DNA from: Desulfobacterales bacterium
GTDB lineage: Bacteria > Desulfobacterota > Desulfobacteria > Desulfobacterales > UBA2156
Direction: 5' to 3'
DNA: 38,718 nt
Assembly: GCA_011049715.1 (NCBI GenBank)
Contig: DRHF01000086.1
Span: 1-38,718, forward strand
The translations under genes and the position numbers were made by a program. Shown piece after piece: positions 1 through 8,949 of the stretch (positions are counted from its first letter, which is position 1; every line of letters begins with the position of its first letter). A model generated the notes under the pieces. The model did no database searches. It was not told where the DNA came from and worked only from the letters and a program-made list of their open reading frames with translations.

Positions 1-39
1 GACGTCTCTGAATCGGAGAAAACAGGAGAAGAAGAATGA
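1..39 (+). CDS. rpsB: C-terminal end of ribosomal protein S2 (partial)
   Basis: The first 13 codons read as an acidic tail (ESEKTGEEE) ending in TGA at 37-39. The stop overlaps the tsf start as ATGA (36-39). No S2 core sequence is visible. The assignment rests on the position immediately before tsf, the near-universal rpsB-tsf order in bacteria, and the overlap, which implies translational coupling. Acidic S2 tails are common in this lineage. The gene could be something else. Confidence 0.6.
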   Translation, partial: DVSESEKTGEEE

Positions 40-635
40 CGGAAATCAGTGCGGCAATGGTGAAACAGTTACGGGAAAAAACCGGGGCGGGAATCATGGA
101 TTGTAAAGAAGCCCTCTCCGAGTGTGACAGCGATACGGATAAGGCCATCGACTTTTTAAGAACAAAAGGGTTGGCAATTGCCCGGAAAAGAGCCGGAAGA
201 GGTACTTCTGAAGGGCTGATTCAGGCTTATATTCATACGGGAGGCAAAATCGGGGTGTTGGTTGAAATAAATTGTGAAACCGATTTTGTTGCAAAAAACG
301 ATGATTTTAAAGAATTTACAAAAAATATGGCCCTGCATATTGCCGCCACCAACCCGATTGGGATCTCCCCTGAAGATGTACCTCAAACGATCATTGAAAG
401 GGAAAAGGATATTTATCGTGCCCAGGCTCGAGAAATGGGAAAACCTGAAAAAATGATCGATAAAATAGCTGAGGGCAAACTGAACAAATTTTATAAGGAT
501 AGTTGCCTTTTACTCCAGCCATATGTTCGTGATCCGAGTATCTCTATACAGGATGTCTTAAACGATTTGATTGCAAAGATTGGTGAAAATATAACCATTA
601 ACCGCTTTTCCCGACTCCAGATAGGAGAACTTTAA
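36..635 (+). CDS. tsf: Translation elongation factor Ts
   Basis: EF-Ts is the cytoplasmic guanine-nucleotide exchange factor that regenerates EF-Tu-GTP. The 199-aa protein begins with the UBA-like helix region ([20 protein letters not shown], residues 9-28). It then carries the EF-Tu-contacting signature [10 protein letters not shown] around residues 82-91 and a single short dimerisation region. About 200 aa is the short form found in many non-enteric bacteria; the E. coli protein is about 280 aa. The ATG overlaps the preceding stop (ATGA) and has GGAGAA-type purine sequence just upstream. pyrH starts 5 nt after the stop, so tsf and pyrH are probably co-transcribed. No key residue appears to be missing. 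Confidence 0.97.
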   Translation: MTEISAAMVKQLREKTGAGIMDCKEALSECDSDTDKAIDFLRTKGLAIARKRAGRGTSEGLIQAYIHTGGKIGVLVEINCETDFVAKNDDFKEFTKNMALHIAATNPIGISPEDVPQTIIEREKDIYRAQAREMGKPEKMIDKIAEGKLNKFYKDSCLLLQPYVRDPSISIQDVLNDLIAKIGENITINRFSRLQIGEL

Positions 636-640
636 AATCG

Positions 641-1357
641 GTGGCATATTCTCGTTTTAAAAGACTGGTGGTAAAATTAAGCGGCGAAGCCCTGGTCGAT
701 GACAATGGGTTTGGTATCAGCCGTGAAACAGTACGGTATGTCGCCGATGAAATTCGCTCAATATTTGACCTCGGGATTCAGGTCGCCGTTGTTACAGGCG
801 GCGGAAACTTCATTAGGGGGAGCGCTGCCGACTCATATGGCATGGACCGGGCTTCAGCAGACCACATGGGAATGCTGGCTACGGTTATCAACAGCCTGGC
901 CCTTCAGGACGCGCTGGAAAAAAAAGATATTCCTACCCGTGTTATGTCCGCCATATCCATGCACGAGGTGGCAGAACCCTTTATCCTTCGAAGAGCGGTT
1001 CGCCATCTTGAAAAAGGGCGTACTGTCATATTGGCGGCCGGGACCGGCAACCCCTATTTTACCACCGATACAGCCGCGGTATTACGCGCCCATGAAATCC
1101 ATGCTGAAATCCTTTTAAAGGCGACCAAGGTGGATGGTGTTTACGAAGAAGACCCCAACATCAACAAGAATGCTAAATTTATCAAGAACATCAGTTATAT
1201 GGAAGTTCTTGAAAGGCAGCTCCGTATCATGGACATGACAGCAATTTCCCTGGCAATGGACCATCAGCTCCCACTGGTTGTTTTTAATCTCAAACAGCCG
1301 GGAAATATGAAAAAGGTGGTCTGCGGAGAAGAAATCGGTACCTGGATACGTAATTAG
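641..1357 (+). CDS. pyrH: Uridylate kinase (UMP kinase)
   Basis: Phosphorylates UMP to UDP with ATP in de novo pyrimidine synthesis. It is a hexameric, amino-acid-kinase-fold enzyme of the cytoplasm. The 238-aa product has the N-terminal phosphate-binding segment KLSGEAL (residues 12-18), the [11 protein letters not shown] loop (about 50-60), [17 protein letters not shown] (about 73-89) and the ATP-site segment [13 protein letters not shown]. The start is GTG at 641, with AGGAG at 623-627, a longish 13-nt spacing. No better in-frame start keeps the conserved N-terminus. The gene follows tsf by 5 nt and ends in TAG, showing that TAG is an ordinary stop in this genome. Confidence 0.97.
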   Translation: MAYSRFKRLVVKLSGEALVDDNGFGISRETVRYVADEIRSIFDLGIQVAVVTGGGNFIRGSAADSYGMDRASADHMGMLATVINSLALQDALEKKDIPTRVMSAISMHEVAEPFILRRAVRHLEKGRTVILAAGTGNPYFTTDTAAVLRAHEIHAEILLKATKVDGVYEEDPNINKNAKFIKNISYMEVLERQLRIMDMTAISLAMDHQLPLVVFNLKQPGNMKKVVCGEEIGTWIRN

Positions 1358-1433
1358 CGGAAGATTCCCACACCAAAAAACCTTCAAACCCACATCACAA
1401 AAATACCGACAGACAGATAAAGGGGGGAAATAG

Positions 1434-1991
1434 ATGCTTGAATCGATATATGATGAGACAGATGCGAGTATGAACAAGGCGATTATCGCCTTGAACAACG
1501 AGCTGATGAAAGTCAGAACCGGTCGTGCTTCACTATCCCTACTTGATGGTATTAGAGTGGACTACTATGGGACGCAGACCCCTATTAACCAAATGGCATC
1601 ACTTTCGGTTCCTGAAAATCGTCTGATTACCGTTCAGCCGTGGGATGTTTCGGTCATCAAGGAAATTGAAAAGGCCATACTCAAATCCGATCTCGGTCTT
1701 ACACCGGTGAACGATGGCAAGCTGATTCGTATTGCTATTCCACCCCTTACCGAAGAACGGCGAAAAGAACTCGTCAAAATCGTTCACAGAATGTGTGAAG
1801 ATCACAAGATATCTGTTCGCAACATCAGACGCGATTCAAACGATTTGATCAAAGAATTAAAAAAAGATTCCGAGATTCCGGAAGACGACGCTTTCAGGGC
1901 CCAAGCTAAAATCCAAAACGCCACCGATGACCACATTCGTAGCATCGATGAGATCTATAAAGAAAAAGAGAAAGAAATCCTTGAATTCTAG
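1434..1991 (+). CDS. frr: Ribosome recycling factor
   Basis: With EF-G, RRF splits post-termination ribosomes. The 185-aa length is canonical. Family signatures are visible: KVRTGRAS (residues 26-33), YYGTQTPINQMAS (about 44-56), RIAIPPLTEERRKELVK (about 102-118) and the C-terminal three-helix-bundle strand with VRNIRRD. A strong purine-rich Shine-Dalgarno (AAGGGGGGAAA) precedes the ATG. The gene is separated from pyrH by 76 nt with no obvious terminator. Its last codons overlap the likely uppS start, so frr and uppS are probably translationally coupled. Confidence 0.97.
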   Translation: MLESIYDETDASMNKAIIALNNELMKVRTGRASLSLLDGIRVDYYGTQTPINQMASLSVPENRLITVQPWDVSVIKEIEKAILKSDLGLTPVNDGKLIRIAIPPLTEERRKELVKIVHRMCEDHKISVRNIRRDSNDLIKELKKDSEIPEDDAFRAQAKIQNATDDHIRSIDEIYKEKEKEILEF

Positions 1992-2730
1992 TGCATCCCC
2001 CCCCCCAGAGGCCGAGCTTGATGCTCCCGTCCCGCCTATTCATGTTGCCATCATCATGGATGGCAGCGGCCGCTGGGCTAAAAAAAGAATGTTAAACCGG
2101 ATTAGAGGACATGAAAAGGGGGCTGAAACGGTTCGGACAATTGTTCGGGCCAGCCGGGAATACGGCATTTCAATTCTCACCCTCTATGCTTTTTCCACGG
2201 AAAACTGGCAACGGTCCAAAATCGAAGTCACAGCCCTCATGACTCTCCTGAAACATTTTTTGGAATCAGAGCAAAAAGAAATGGTGGATAACAATATCCG
2301 CCTCAATGCAATCGGGCAGATAGAGCGCCTTCCCAAAAATGTTCAACAGGCTCTCAATCGGACCATGGAAGCGACAAAGCATCAAAACGGCATGGTGCTC
2401 AACCTGGCTTTGAGTTATGGCGGACGAGCTGAAATCGTCAGGATGGTTCAAAAGATTGCAAAAAAAGTCATGGGTGGCAAGATCGATCAAGAAAAAATAA
2501 CACCCGATGTCATATCCGATCATCTTTATACCAAAGGGATACCAGACCCTGAGTTACTGATTAGGACCAGCGGAGAGATGCGGATCAGTAACTTTCTCCT
2601 TTGGCAAATCGCATACACGGAAATATTTATCACAGAAACACTCTGGCCGGATTTTAGCGAGGAGGAATTCGTACAGATACTCAAAGAATATCAGCGACGT
2701 GACCGGAGGTTCGGCCGGGTTGATATTTGA
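1981..2730 (+). CDS. uppS: Isoprenyl transferase (undecaprenyl diphosphate synthase)
   Basis: A cis-prenyltransferase that condenses isopentenyl diphosphate units onto farnesyl diphosphate, giving the lipid carrier for cell-wall synthesis. Visible motifs are HVAIIMDGSGRWA (catalytic Asp about residue 27), RGHEKGAETVR, LYAFSTENW, NLALSYGGRAEI, and the C-terminal pair PDPELLIRTSGEMRISNFLLWQ and TLWPDF. I chose TTG at 1981 (249 aa, 11-nt overlap with frr). The ATG starts at 1927/1948 would add a lysine-rich tail read from frr sequence in another frame. GTG at 1991 overlaps the frr stop but is out of frame across a run of ten C (1997-2006). The usually conserved Asn of MDGNGRW is Ser here. The product is certain; the start is uncertain. 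Confidence 0.9.
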   Translation: MNSSASPPPEAELDAPVPPIHVAIIMDGSGRWAKKRMLNRIRGHEKGAETVRTIVRASREYGISILTLYAFSTENWQRSKIEVTALMTLLKHFLESEQKEMVDNNIRLNAIGQIERLPKNVQQALNRTMEATKHQNGMVLNLALSYGGRAEIVRMVQKIAKKVMGGKIDQEKITPDVISDHLYTKGIPDPELLIRTSGEMRISNFLLWQIAYTEIFITETLWPDFSEEEFVQILKEYQRRDRRFGRVDI

Positions 2731-2750
2731 ATCCACAACCTAAATATACG

Positions 2751-3608
2751 ATGCACTTAAAACGCTGGATTACGGGACTGACGGCCCTCCCCTTGCTCTT
2801 TTTATTAATTTCAAAAGGGGGGGAGCAGCTGTTTGCCCTTGTTGTCAGCATGGTATCCATTATTGCGCTGTGGGAATATTTTCACCTTGTATCTGAAACC
2901 GATGAAAACGCCCGACCAGCCTTCACCCAGGGGTCAAAGGCAGCCAAAAAAAAAGTTTCGCCTTCCGGGTTTCAATTTTTATCTTTTTTGACCGGCTTTG
3001 CCATGATTTGGGCAGCCTATATTCTTTCTTTCAAATTAATGGTGGGCCTGATCACATTGAACTTTCTCCTGTTCGGGTCGATTTCCGTAAAGAGGTTTAA
3101 GAACAATTCCGGCGATTTGGAATTAGTTTTCAAACAGGTACTGGCTATTACATACATACCGCTGTTTCTCTCGTATCTGGTCTTGCTTCGTAACAGCAGC
3201 GGCGGGGTGATCTGGATATTTTTTATTCTTTGCATTGTCTTTTCGGGTGACACCGGCGCCTATTACGCGGGTTCCTATTTGGGACGACATAAACTTTGTC
3301 CTTTCGTCAGCCCTGGAAAAACCGTGGAAGGATCGATCGGCGGGCTGGCTCTAAACCTGGGCGTCGGAGCGCTGTTCAAATGGTATTTTTTACCGTCACT
3401 GCCATGGGGTCTGAGTATCCTGTTGTTTCTCTCCATCGGAATCGCCGCTCAGATGGGCGATCTGTTTGAATCGACCCTGAAGCGGGTTTCAAAGGTAAAA
3501 GATTCCGGTATCCTCTTTCCCGGCCACGGCGGCATGCTCGATCGGGTCGATGCCTTGATATTCGCAGCACCGGTGGCCTATTTGTTTAAAACGTATATTT
3601 TAATTTAA
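2751..3608 (+). CDS. cdsA: Phosphatidate cytidylyltransferase
   Basis: Makes CDP-diacylglycerol from phosphatidate and CTP at the inner membrane, the branch point for phospholipid synthesis. The protein is about 285 aa with roughly seven to eight hydrophobic segments. The family signature is in the C-terminal third: SPGKTVEGSIGG, then GDLFESTLKRVSKVKDSG, then LFPGHGGMLDRVD with its metal-binding acidic residues. I prefer ATG at 2751 because MHLKRWITG resembles the usual family N-terminus. A TTG at 2727 would overlap the uppS stop and add 8 residues; neither has a well-placed Shine-Dalgarno. The neighbours uppS and dxr fit the common envelope/isoprenoid block. Confidence 0.94.
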   Translation: MHLKRWITGLTALPLLFLLISKGGEQLFALVVSMVSIIALWEYFHLVSETDENARPAFTQGSKAAKKKVSPSGFQFLSFLTGFAMIWAAYILSFKLMVGLITLNFLLFGSISVKRFKNNSGDLELVFKQVLAITYIPLFLSYLVLLRNSSGGVIWIFFILCIVFSGDTGAYYAGSYLGRHKLCPFVSPGKTVEGSIGGLALNLGVGALFKWYFLPSLPWGLSILLFLSIGIAAQMGDLFESTLKRVSKVKDSGILFPGHGGMLDRVDALIFAAPVAYLFKTYILI

Positions 3609-3657
3609 CAATCGACGAATAACGAATTATACGGCGGCAAAAGCATCACCATCAAAC

Positions 3658-4827
3658 ATGAAGCATCTTTCCATCCTAGGATCGACAGGATCCATCGGCA
3701 GCAATACACTTAAGGTTGTAGAAATGTTCCCGGAGCGATTCACCGTTAAAGCGATGACGGCAAAAAAGAACATCCGTCTGATCGCCAGACAGATCGAACA
3801 GTTTAAGCCGGAATTAGCGGTGGTGTATGATGAAAAAGGAGCGCAAGATCTCAGAGATCGGCTTCCCACGGGAACCAAGGTCGAGATCATGTATGGGGCA
3901 GAAGGGTATATCGCTGCGGCAACACAACCATCCGTCGATATGGTTGTTGCCGCCATGGTGGGTGCTGCCGGTCTGATGCCGACGCTGGCTGCCATTGATG
4001 AGGGTATCGACATCGCACTGGCTAACAAGGAAACCCTGGTCATGGCCGGCGATATTGTTATGAAAAGAGCTGATGAAAGAGATGTACAGATCCTGCCCAT
4101 CGACAGCGAGCACAGCGCCATCTTTCAATGTATTTCCGGCAGCCGTAAAGCGGACCTGAAAAAGATCATCCTGACAGCTTCTGGTGGCCCTCTTATTCAT
4201 CGGCCGAAAAATGAATTTAATAAAATAAAACCAAAAGACGCGTTGAAGCACCCCACATGGCAGATGGGGGAAAAAATCAGCATCGACTCAGCAACACTGA
4301 TGAACAAAGGACTTGAAATACTGGAAGCCAAACACTTTTTTGGTGTTTCCCAGGATAGGATCGAAGTTCTGATTCATCCCCAAAGTATAGTCCACTCAAT
4401 GGTGGCCTATCATGACGGCGCCGTTATTGCTCAGCTGGGAGTTCCTGATATGAGAGGCGCCATCGCCTATGCCCTATCCTGGCCGGAACGTCTCCCCCTT
4501 GATCAGCCATTACCCGACTTTCAAAACATCGGCGCCCTTACTTTTGAACGGCCGGATTTGAACAGGTTCCCCTGTCTGCAGATGGCCTTCGATGTCTGCC
4601 AGGCCGGAGGAACGCTCCCTGTGGTGTTAAATGCGGCCAACGAAGTCGCGGTGCAGACATTTTTAAACCAAGCGACATCATTTGACAAAATTCCTGAAAT
4701 TATCAGGGACACCATCGATCAACATGTCAATGTTTCAAACCCGAGCCTCTCGGATATACTTGAAACAGACAGGTGGGCGAGGAAACAGGCTGAAAAAATG
4801 ATAACCGAAATGACGAATTCTAACTGA
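3658..4827 (+). CDS. dxr: 1-deoxy-D-xylulose 5-phosphate reductoisomerase
   Basis: Second enzyme of the MEP isoprenoid pathway: NADPH-dependent rearrangement and reduction of DXP to MEP. The 389-aa length is typical. The N-terminal dinucleotide-binding motif GSTGSIGSNTL is at residues 8-18. The NKET loop is near 123. The metal/substrate site contains PIDSEHSAIFQC (Asp149, Glu151), ASGGP, HPTWQMGEKISIDSATLMNKGLE, and the C-terminal LNAANEVAV. It lies 49 nt after cdsA and 12 nt before rseP. Together with uppS this puts two steps of isoprenoid supply in one transcription unit. Confidence 0.97.
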   Translation: MKHLSILGSTGSIGSNTLKVVEMFPERFTVKAMTAKKNIRLIARQIEQFKPELAVVYDEKGAQDLRDRLPTGTKVEIMYGAEGYIAAATQPSVDMVVAAMVGAAGLMPTLAAIDEGIDIALANKETLVMAGDIVMKRADERDVQILPIDSEHSAIFQCISGSRKADLKKIILTASGGPLIHRPKNEFNKIKPKDALKHPTWQMGEKISIDSATLMNKGLEILEAKHFFGVSQDRIEVLIHPQSIVHSMVAYHDGAVIAQLGVPDMRGAIAYALSWPERLPLDQPLPDFQNIGALTFERPDLNRFPCLQMAFDVCQAGGTLPVVLNAANEVAVQTFLNQATSFDKIPEIIRDTIDQHVNVSNPSLSDILETDRWARKQAEKMITEMTNSN

Positions 4828-4839
4828 CAGGATAGCACA

Positions 4840-5916
4840 ATGACCACAAATATATTTGCTTTTATTGTTGTTTTGGGTGTGCTTATTTTTTTCCACGAAC
4901 TTGGACATTTCCTGGTTGCCAGATATTTTGGCGTGGGAGTTGAGAAGTTCTCCCTTGGTTTTGGTCCAAGAATTTTAGGGAAAAAGATCGGTATCACCGA
5001 TTATCGGATATCCGCTATACCCCTTGGCGGGTATGTTAAAATGGTCGGTGAAGAACCCGACGCAGAGATCGATCCGGCAGATGTTCCAATTTCTTTTAAC
5101 CACAAGCATGTTTTCAAGCGAATTTTAATCGTCGCTGCCGGCCCCCTTTTTAATTTTCTCCTCGCTATCGTCATTTTTTTTGGAATTTTTCAGATTTCGG
5201 GGATTTATATATTGAAACCTTCAGTCGGCAGGGTGGCGGAGACGTCCCCGGCCCAAAAGGGAGGCCTGACAAAAGGTGACCTGATCGTTGCCATCGACGG
5301 AACTTCGATTTCCAATTGGGAAGAAATGGCAAAAATTATTTCTAAAAGCAACGGTAAAACCCTTTTGATATCTGTTCGTAGGGAAGAATCGACCATTGAT
5401 TTAAACATCCGGCCTGAGCTCAAACCCGGGAAAACGATTTTTGGTGAAGATATTGATCGCTATGTGATTGGGATCACCGCTTTTGGCGATGTATATGCAA
5501 AAGAGCTGAATCTGTTTGAGGCACTCGGCGAAAGCCTAATCCAGACCTATAAAATTACGGAGCTTACCGTCATCAGCATTATCAAACTCATACAGGGAAC
5601 AATTTCCACAAAAACGCTCGGTGGGCCGATAATGATTGCACAGTTGGCCGGAGAACAGGCAAAGGCAGGTGTGGGCAACCTGGTCTTTTTTATTGCGTTG
5701 ATCAGCATTAATCTGGCTATACTCAATTTCCTGCCGATACCGGTCTTAGACGGAGGACACCTTCTTTTCTTCTTCATTGAAGCTGCGATCGGTCGTCCTG
5801 TCAGCATAAAGATGCGTGAAATTGCCCAGCAGATCGGTATCTTCATACTCATTCTTTTGATGATCTATGTATTTTACAATGACATTGCGCGGATATTTTT
5901 CAGCTCTTCAGGATAA
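4840..5916 (+). CDS. rseP: Site-2-type intramembrane zinc metalloprotease RseP
   Basis: An inner-membrane protease that cleaves transmembrane segments of anti-sigma factors and signal peptides. The 358-aa protein has the zinc motif HELGH at residues 19-23 in the first membrane helix. A single PDZ domain spans about 128-195 (SPAQKGGLTKGDLIVAIDG). The second active-site motif is LPIPVLDGGHLLFF with Asp304. E. coli RseP has two PDZ domains and about 450 aa; the single-PDZ, 350-aa form is common in other phyla. A Shine-Dalgarno-like AGGA lies about 10 nt before ATG. The position after dxr is the usual one. Confidence 0.96.
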   Translation: MTTNIFAFIVVLGVLIFFHELGHFLVARYFGVGVEKFSLGFGPRILGKKIGITDYRISAIPLGGYVKMVGEEPDAEIDPADVPISFNHKHVFKRILIVAAGPLFNFLLAIVIFFGIFQISGIYILKPSVGRVAETSPAQKGGLTKGDLIVAIDGTSISNWEEMAKIISKSNGKTLLISVRREESTIDLNIRPELKPGKTIFGEDIDRYVIGITAFGDVYAKELNLFEALGESLIQTYKITELTVISIIKLIQGTISTKTLGGPIMIAQLAGEQAKAGVGNLVFFIALISINLAILNFLPIPVLDGGHLLFFFIEAAIGRPVSIKMREIAQQIGIFILILLMIYVFYNDIARIFFSSSG

Positions 5917-5952
5917 AACCTCGATGGAGCCAACCAAACGGTCAATCATTAC

Positions 5953-8949
5953 ATGCCGCATCGACTTGAAATAGCACTCAAATCGGATCTCTTTGACGCC
6001 GAAGGTGAAGGGATTTGCCGAAAAGCAAAAGATTACCTTGGCATTCGCCTAAAAAGCGTGCGCGTGATCCACGTGCTCACCATTGACGCAAACCTCTCTG
6101 CTGAACAGCTTGAAACCGTTCAGAAAGAGATCTTTACCAACCCGGTTACTCAGATTTCTTCCTTCGACCCCCTCCCTCTGGAATTTGACTGGACCATCTG
6201 GGTCGGGTATCGACCGGGGGTCAGGGATAATCCGGGGAGTACAGCGGTCGAAGCGATTGAAGATACTTTAGGAATAACTTTTACTGAAGATGAGGCGGTC
6301 TTTACCTCAAAGCGCTACTGCATAAGCGGCGTTGATCCTGGTATTGACCATGTGGATAAGATCGCCGGTGAACTGTTGGCCAACGACATCATCCAGCAAT
6401 GGAAGATTTTATCAAAAAAGGATTGGGATCCGAAAACCGGTTTTGGTTTTATCATTCCCAAAGTCATCCTCGACCACAACCCGGCGGTCACCTCTGTTCC
6501 GATCGATAGCGATGCATCCCTGCAAGACATCAGTGTCGAACGAAACCTGGCGCTTAACCCAAACGATATCCCGACAATCCGGTCCTATTTTTTGAAAAAG
6601 GAAGTTCAGGCCGCCCGTGCCAAGGTCGGTCTTTCCGATCCGACTGACGTTGAACTCGAATACATTTCACAGGCGAGAAGCGATCATTGCAATCACAACA
6701 CATTCCAGGGATTGTTCCATTACCGTGATCTGACAAATAATCAGACCGAATCGATGGATAATCTTTTTAAAACCTGCATTGAGGCGCCCACACTCGAGTT
6801 GAAGAAGAAAAAATCATGGGTGATCTCTGTGTTGTGGGACAATGCGGGTGTCGGACGTTTTGATGATAATCATTATTATGTGATCACCGGCGAAACCCAC
6901 AATTCGCCCTCAAACATGGAAGCATATGGAGGCGCCCTGACCGGAATTGTGGGCATATATCGGGACCCGATGGGCACCGGTCTGGGGTCTAAACTGGTCA
7001 TGGGAAGTTACGGTTTCTGTGTGGGACCGCGGAATTATACTGGAAACCTCAAACCGCGTCTTCATCCACGTCGGCTTTTGGACGGTGTAATCGAAGGGGT
7101 GCGGGATGGCGGGAACAAAAGCGGTATTCCTACCCCCTTTGGTCAGGTCTTTTTTCATCACGGCTACATGGGGAAATGTCTGGTTTTTGTGACCGCCGTC
7201 GGTATCATGCCGGCAACGGTCTGTGGAAAACCGTCTGATAAAAAAAGCATATCGCATGGGGACCTGGTGATCATGTGCGGGGGAAGGGTCGGCAAAGACG
7301 GCATCCATGGCGTTACCGCTTCATCCGAGACGTTTTCAGCGAGCACACCTGCCGGACATGTGCAGATCGGCGACCCCTACACCCAGAAAAAGATGCACGA
7401 TTTTCTCCTTGAAGCCCGCGATCAAGGGTTCATACAATTTATCACCGATAATGGCGGCGGCGGGCTTTCATCGTCCGTCGGCGAGTCGGCGCGTTTTGCC
7501 AACGGTTGTGAGATTCAACTCGAAAAGGTGCCATTAAAATATGAGGGACTGGACCAGTGGGAGATTTGGGTTTCGGAATCCCAGGAGCGGATGACCGTTG
7601 CGGTTAAACCGGAACATCTGGAGCGTTTTCTCAAACTTTCAGCCACTCATGCGGTTGAAAGCACGGTGATCGGCAGATACACCGACTCCGGTAAACTCCA
7701 TCTCACATACAACGCAAAAACCTGCGCCTATATCGATATCGATTTTATGACTTCTGCTTTTCCACAGTGGGTTTTTGAGGCGGAGTGGATGACCCCGGAA
7801 AGACGGGGCTTCTTTGAACCAGTGCTCAAAACACCCAGCGACTATGCAAAAATACTCACAGACCTCCTTTCCCGGCCCAATATCTCCTCCAAAGAATGGA
7901 TTACCCGGCAGTACGACCATGAGGTCCAGGGGACCAGTGTCATCAAGCCGCTTGTGGGTGCGGACCGGGATATGAACAGCGATGCAGGCGTTATCCGGCC
8001 TGTACTCGAATCAAAGAAAGGCCTCGCGTTTGCCCAGGCGCTCCTTCCAAACTATTCAGCCATCGATGCGTACCACATGGCTACCTGCACCATTGACGAA
8101 GCGGTCCGTCGGATCCTATCCGTTGGTGCGAATGTGGATCACATCGGTGGTGTCGATAATTTCTGCTGGCCGAACATTCAATATGATTCGACCGATAACC
8201 CCAACGGAAAATTCAAGGCTGCACAGCTGGTCCGCGCCTGCAAAGCGGTCCGGGATATCTGCATGGCGTACGAAATACCGCTGCTTTCAGGCAAGGACAG
8301 CATGTATGTCGATGGACACCTCAAAGGGCAATACGGAGAGACCCACAAGATTTCAGCCCTTGAAACCCTGCAGTTTTCAACGATCGGGGTGATAAATGAC
8401 ATTGCAAAATGTGTGACAATGGATGGCAAGGTTCCGGGCGATCTGGTCTATATTTTGGGAATCACATGCGATGAGCTGGGCGGATCCGAATACTATGAAC
8501 ACTTCGGCTATGTGGGCCGAAACGTTCCAAAGGTCCATCCCGATCGGTTCATAGATCTTTATAATGCCCTTGGCCGTGCCGTTGAAAAAGAACTGCCGGC
8601 CTCTATACACGGCATTTACCGCGGCGGACTGGGTGTACATTTGGCGATGGTCGCCATGGGCGGGAACCTCGGTGTGGATATCGATTTGTCCCTTGTTCCA
8701 AAAGATGACATGAACCGGGACGACTCCGTATTGTTCTCAGAATCCGCCGGTCGGTTCATCGTGACCCTCGATCCTGCAAAAAGAGAGTCTTTTGAAAAAA
8801 TTTTTAAAAACTATCCCTTCGCCCATATTGGAACTTTGACCGAAAAGACCGATTTTATCATAAAGGGAATTGAAGGGAATCCAATTATCCGAGTATCGAT
8901 ACAGGATCTCAAATCGGCCTGGAAGCAGCCCTTTGGAAAATTGATATGA
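5953..8949 (+). CDS. purL: Phosphoribosylformylglycinamidine synthase, synthetase subunit with fused PurS-like N-terminus
   Basis: ATP-dependent conversion of FGAR to FGAM in purine synthesis, using ammonia from the PurQ glutaminase. The 998-aa protein opens with two PurS-like repeats (about 1-75 and 80-160, the second starting WVGYRPGVRDNPG). It continues through a linker region and two AIRS-type ATP-grasp-like halves. The catalytic-region motif ARSDHCNHNTF lies around residues 235-245, and GETHNSPSNMEAYGG and GGGGLSSSVGE are visible. The layout matches the N-terminal three quarters of the long enteric-type PurL but stops before the glutaminase domain, which is the next gene. The last codons overlap purQ as ATGA. 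No clear Shine-Dalgarno is seen. Confidence 0.95.
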   Translation: MPHRLEIALKSDLFDAEGEGICRKAKDYLGIRLKSVRVIHVLTIDANLSAEQLETVQKEIFTNPVTQISSFDPLPLEFDWTIWVGYRPGVRDNPGSTAVEAIEDTLGITFTEDEAVFTSKRYCISGVDPGIDHVDKIAGELLANDIIQQWKILSKKDWDPKTGFGFIIPKVILDHNPAVTSVPIDSDASLQDISVERNLALNPNDIPTIRSYFLKKEVQAARAKVGLSDPTDVELEYISQARSDHCNHNTFQGLFHYRDLTNNQTESMDNLFKTCIEAPTLELKKKKSWVISVLWDNAGVGRFDDNHYYVITGETHNSPSNMEAYGGALTGIVGIYRDPMGTGLGSKLVMGSYGFCVGPRNYTGNLKPRLHPRRLLDGVIEGVRDGGNKSGIPTPFGQVFFHHGYMGKCLVFVTAVGIMPATVCGKPSDKKSISHGDLVIMCGGRVGKDGIHGVTASSETFSASTPAGHVQIGDPYTQKKMHDFLLEARDQGFIQFITDNGGGGLSSSVGESARFANGCEIQLEKVPLKYEGLDQWEIWVSESQERMTVAVKPEHLERFLKLSATHAVESTVIGRYTDSGKLHLTYNAKTCAYIDIDFMTSAFPQWVFEAEWMTPERRGFFEPVLKTPSDYAKILTDLLSRPNISSKEWITRQYDHEVQGTSVIKPLVGADRDMNSDAGVIRPVLESKKGLAFAQALLPNYSAIDAYHMATCTIDEAVRRILSVGANVDHIGGVDNFCWPNIQYDSTDNPNGKFKAAQLVRACKAVRDICMAYEIPLLSGKDSMYVDGHLKGQYGETHKISALETLQFSTIGVINDIAKCVTMDGKVPGDLVYILGITCDELGGSEYYEHFGYVGRNVPKVHPDRFIDLYNALGRAVEKELPASIHGIYRGGLGVHLAMVAMGGNLGVDIDLSLVPKDDMNRDDSVLFSESAGRFIVTLDPAKRESFEKIFKNYPFAHIGTLTEKTDFIIKGIEGNPIIRVSIQDLKSAWKQPFGKLI

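Noticed and set aside
1927..1980. Upstream ATG starts for uppS inside frr
   Set aside because: They would add a lysine-rich tail from out-of-frame frr sequence that other UppS proteins lack; TTG 1981 is closer to the family N-terminus.
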